In this document: in pieces, positions 22,132 through 24,716 of the stretch
How positions within the stretch are numbered: position 1 is the stretch's first letter
Layout of the letters: every line of letters begins with the position of its first letter
Assembly: GCA_035702985.1 (NCBI GenBank)
Contig: DASSZD010000068.1
Location: 1 to 24,716, forward strand
From: JAKAXG01 sp035702985
Lineage (GTDB): Bacteria > Actinomycetota > Acidimicrobiia > Acidimicrobiales > Palsa-688
Direction: 5' to 3'
Length of the DNA stretch: 24,716 nucleotides
The notes under the pieces: model-generated
The model's database searches: none
What the model saw: the letters and a program-made list of their open reading frames with translations, nothing else
What the model was told of the DNA's origin: nothing
Position numbers and translations under genes: made by a program

Positions 22132-23739
22132 ATGAGGACCCACTCCAGTGGCGGTCGAGAGGAGCGTGGAGCCGTGCACGGCAGGACCCGGGTGGCGGTC
22201 ACCGCCACACTGATCGCTGCTCTGTCCACTGTAGGAGGGTCGGCAGCCTTCGCTGATACGTCGGGACCACAGCAGCCGTTACCCGTCACCGGATCGTGCT
22301 CCCCCTCCACCCCGTCGGCCACCACCGCGGCCGGTTCGCCCACCTCCACCGTCATCGTGGTGGCCCGGGGTGGCGCCCAGACCGCGCCGGCGGCGGTGCA
22401 GTGCGCGTCGGGCCAGGTGGAGATGGCCTTCAGCGCCATCAACGGCGTGCTGGCCACGGTGCCGACCAGCCAGCTGCCGTCGCTGGAGTCGAACCGGAAC
22501 CTGGCTGTCACCCCTGACCTCCCGGTCAGCCTGCAGTCGACCCCGGTCTCGACCGGCCCGCACACCCCGAGCGACGCCTTCCGGCAGGAGACCGGCCAAT
22601 CCCGGGTGCTGGCCTCGGGCGACAGCGGCGCCGGGGTCAACGTGGCGGTGCTCGACACCGGTATCGCCGCCCTCCCGGATTTCGCCGGCCGGTTGGTCGG
22701 CGGCGTGGACCTGACCGGTGGCGGTAAGCCGTTCTCCGACGGCTACGGCCACGGCACCTTCGTCGCCGGGCTGATAGCCGGCAACGGGGTCTCCTCAGGC
22801 GGCGAGTACTCCGGTGAGGCGCCCGGCGCCGGCCTGGTCTCCATCAAGGTCGCCGGAGCCAACGGCCAGACCGATCTGGCCACGGTGATCGCCGGCGTGG
22901 AGTGGGCCATCGCCCACCGACAGGCCGACCACATCCGGGTGCTCAACCTGTCCCTGGGCTTCCGGCCGGTCGTCTCCGCCCTTCTCGACCCGCTCGACCG
23001 GGCCGTCGAAGCGGCGTGGAACGACGGCATCGTCGTGGTCACCTCCGCTGGCAACGCCGGACCGTTCAACGGCACCATCCTGTCGCCGGGCGACGATCCC
23101 CTGGCCATAACCGTCGGCGCCCTCGACGACATGGCCACCCCCTCGCCCCGCGACGACGAGATGACCAACTTCAGCAGCGTCGGGCCCACCAACCCCGACG
23201 GATTCATGAAGCCCGACCTGGTCACCAGCGGCCGCTCGGTGGTCAGCCTGGCCGACCCCGGGTCGACGGTCTACCAGCAGAACCCCTCGGCTCTGGTCGG
23301 GACATCCAACTTCGTCGGGTCGGGGACATCGTTCAGCGCCGCCATCACCAGCGGCGCGGTGGCCCTGCTCCTGTCCCACGACCCCGGCCTCACCCCCGAC
23401 CAGGTCAAGGCCCGGCTGCTGGGCAACGCCACCCGGGGGCCGGTGGGTAACCCGCTGGTGGACGGCCACGGCGCCCTCGACATCGCTGCCGCCATCGCCT
23501 CGGGCCCGCTGGACCTCCACCAGTCGACCGCCGGGCTCCGGCCCGTACCCATGGGGGCGACGGTGTCCCTGGCGCCGACCGGACCGGCCAACACCTGGAA
23601 CCCGGAGCTGTGGAGCGGCACGGCCTGGAACGGGACGGCCTGGAACGGGACGGCCTGGAACGGGACCGCTTGGAACGGGACCGCTTGGAACGGGACGGCC
23701 TGGAACGGGACGGCCTGGAACGGGACGGCCTGGAACTGA
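22132..23739 (+). CDS. Secreted S8 (subtilisin-like) serine protease with GTAWN-repeat tail
   Basis: Predicted 535-residue exported protease. The signal peptide is basic residues followed by VAVTATLIAALSTVGGSAAFA. A propeptide-like region (about 45-150) precedes the catalytic domain. The triad is D175 (VAVLDTGI), H207 (GYGHGTFVAG) and S400 (GSGTSFSAAI), with the oxyanion Asn in TSAGNAGP. GTSFSAAI replaces the commoner GTSMAAP form. The C-terminus is eight perfect GTAWN pentapeptides. Substrate is unknown. The ATG at 22132 has AAGGGGA upstream; a GTG at 22174 with its own GGAG would give a shorter, more typical signal peptide. The upstream gap holds TATTCT and TTGACT promoter-like words. Confidence 0.93.
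   Translation: MRTHSSGGREERGAVHGRTRVAVTATLIAALSTVGGSAAFADTSGPQQPLPVTGSCSPSTPSATTAAGSPTSTVIVVARGGAQTAPAAVQCASGQVEMAFSAINGVLATVPTSQLPSLESNRNLAVTPDLPVSLQSTPVSTGPHTPSDAFRQETGQSRVLASGDSGAGVNVAVLDTGIAALPDFAGRLVGGVDLTGGGKPFSDGYGHGTFVAGLIAGNGVSSGGEYSGEAPGAGLVSIKVAGANGQTDLATVIAGVEWAIAHRQADHIRVLNLSLGFRPVVSALLDPLDRAVEAAWNDGIVVVTSAGNAGPFNGTILSPGDDPLAITVGALDDMATPSPRDDEMTNFSSVGPTNPDGFMKPDLVTSGRSVVSLADPGSTVYQQNPSALVGTSNFVGSGTSFSAAITSGAVALLLSHDPGLTPDQVKARLLGNATRGPVGNPLVDGHGALDIAAAIASGPLDLHQSTAGLRPVPMGATVSLAPTGPANTWNPELWSGTAWNGTAWNGTAWNGTAWNGTAWNGTAWNGTAWNGTAWN
23617..23736. repeat. Eight 15-bp tandem repeats encoding GTAWN at the end of the S8 protease
   Basis: Eight in-frame 15-bp units run to the stop codon. 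Most read GGGACGGCCTGGAAC. Unit 1 begins GGC instead of GGG, and units 4 and 5 share GGGACCGCTTGGAAC. The two identical variant units side by side suggest duplication of a unit after it mutated. Amino-acid sequence is identical in all eight. Confidence 0.97.
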
Positions 23740-23773
23740 TGGGCGCCGAACCGGGTCCGGCCGGGAGTTGACG

Positions 23774-24716
23774 GTGGAGCTGCCACGCTCGTCGAGGGTC
23801 ATAATCGGTGCCACCGTCACCGGCGGGTTGGCGACGGCCGCACTCATCGCCACCCGAGGGGACCGCAACATCCACATGGGCGCCAAGCTGTGGGTCGTCG
23901 CCGCAGTCGTGCTGGTCATGGACCTCTACAGCTGGGTCCGGCCCCTGGTCCTGTTCCGGCGCAGCCAGTCCCAGGCCTTCCACTTCGACGAAGGCTTCTT
24001 CGTCGTGCTGGCGCTGCTCACCCCGCCGGTGGTCACGGTGGCCGTCTTCGCCGCCATCGTGATCCTGGCCCAGACCGTCAAGCGGCGGCCCCTCATCAAG
24101 TCGGCGTTCAATTTCGGCGAGGTGATGCTCTCCGTCGGCATCGCCCTCGCCGTCAGCCGGGCGGTCGCCGTCCCGGCGCCGACGGTCTCGCCCCGGGCGG
24201 TCATCGGGGTCGCCATAGGAGCAGTGGTGTACTTCCTCGTGAGCACCGCCCTGGTCTCCGCTCTGGTCGTGACGATGGGAGCCTCGTGGCGGGAGTGCAT
24301 CTCCGACGACATGAAGGCTCAGCTGGCCCTGTCGGCCACTGGGGCCTTCGTCGGGGTCCTGCTGGCCCTCGACATCCGAATCGACCGCTGGGCGACCGCC
24401 CTGGCCGTGCCGCTACTGATGGTCCTGCGCCTCCTGATCGCCGCCCAGTTCAAGGCCCAGCACGACCGGGCCCGCATGCAGGGCCTCTTCAACGTCACCC
24501 TCGACGCCAACCGCCGCCTCAGCCAGGAGGCGGTCATCAGCAGCGTGCTGGAGGCGGCACGCGAGCAGTTGCGGTGCCCGACGGCGGTCCTGACGTCGAA
24601 CGAGCCCGGGCCGGCCGACATGGCGGCGACGATCGAGTTCGGGGGCGAGACCCAGTGGCTCACCGTGACCGGCCGCCTCCGGGAGGAGCCGTTCGACCAG
24701 GCCGACCGGATGCTCC
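23774..24716 (+). CDS. Polytopic membrane protein with GAF-like region, truncated by the window end
   Basis: An open frame starts at GTG 23774 (GGGAG about 8 nt upstream) and is still open at the right edge, giving about 314 residues. It has six to seven hydrophobic helices, for example LWVVAAVVLVMDLYSWV, FFVVLALLTPPVVTVAVFAA, FGEVMLSVGIALAV, VIGVAIGAVVYFLVSTALV and ALAVPLLMVLRLLIAAQF. From about residue 235 a soluble part begins (FNVTLDANRRLSQEAVISSV, then LRCPTAVL), which looks like the opening of a GAF domain. This layout is usual for membrane sensors ending in GGDEF, EAL, HD-GYP or histidine kinase domains; which one cannot be seen. It starts 35 nt after the protease stop and may be co-transcribed. 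Confidence 0.8.
   Translation, partial: MELPRSSRVIIGATVTGGLATAALIATRGDRNIHMGAKLWVVAAVVLVMDLYSWVRPLVLFRRSQSQAFHFDEGFFVVLALLTPPVVTVAVFAAIVILAQTVKRRPLIKSAFNFGEVMLSVGIALAVSRAVAVPAPTVSPRAVIGVAIGAVVYFLVSTALVSALVVTMGASWRECISDDMKAQLALSATGAFVGVLLALDIRIDRWATALAVPLLMVLRLLIAAQFKAQHDRARMQGLFNVTLDANRRLSQEAVISSVLEAAREQLRCPTAVLTSNEPGPADMAATIEFGGETQWLTVTGRLREEPFDQADRML

Overview
The window is about 24.7 kb of uniformly GC-rich DNA, densely packed with genes. Several starts have no ribosome binding site but a TANNNT-like -10 box 7-9 nt upstream (probable leaderless transcripts). With the ECF sigma/RskA-like anti-sigma pair, an 11-nt-periodic PHO box and the lipoprotein types, this points to an Actinomycetota chromosome. 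The sequence alone does not settle the class; an uncultured Acidimicrobiia-like or related soil lineage is a guess. I see no insertion sequence, phage gene, CRISPR array or rRNA.

Left part (1-8.3 kb): the 5' end of an alpha/beta hydrolase runs off the left edge on the minus strand. A divergent lipoprotein gene and the 3' remnant of a class III CoA-transferase gene follow. Then comes the main feature, a nine-gene minus-strand operon (8193 down to 1132) in which nearly every junction overlaps by 1-23 nt. It encodes a cytosolic group 3b-type, NAD(P)-linked [NiFe]-hydrogenase: the iron-sulfur beta subunit, a cyclic-nucleotide-binding-fold protein, the flavin/[2Fe-2S] gamma subunit, the small subunit and the large subunit. 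After these come the maturation protease, HypC, a ten-helix EamA/DMT transporter and a DUF6390-type protein. HypA, B, D, E and F are not here and must be supplied from elsewhere. A 13-bp palindrome lies about 45 bp upstream of the first start codon.

Middle part (8.3-16.7 kb): two overlapping small cupin genes; a 932-residue ATPase-LuxR regulator; a COG4315-type lipoprotein divergent from an ECF sigma factor and its zinc-finger membrane anti-sigma factor; an intradiol ring-cleavage dioxygenase; a CAU-anticodon tRNA (probably the lysidine-modified tRNA-Ile2); and a phosphate:H+ symporter of the MFS preceded by PHO-box-like direct repeats.

Right part (16.7-24.7 kb): a tiny 53-residue membrane protein, a MmcQ/YjbR-fold protein, a DEAD-box RNA helicase with a DbpA-type RNA-binding tail, an SDR oxidoreductase, a small membrane protein, a group II PLP decarboxylase, a secreted subtilisin-like protease ending in eight GTAWN repeats, and the start of a polytopic membrane protein with a probable GAF-like region that runs off the right edge.

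The most unusual elements are the transporter and DUF6390 gene translationally coupled into the hydrogenase operon, a four-copy 15-bp minisatellite beside a metal-ligand residue of the maturation protease, and the atypical cyclic-nucleotide domain between two hydrogenase subunit genes.
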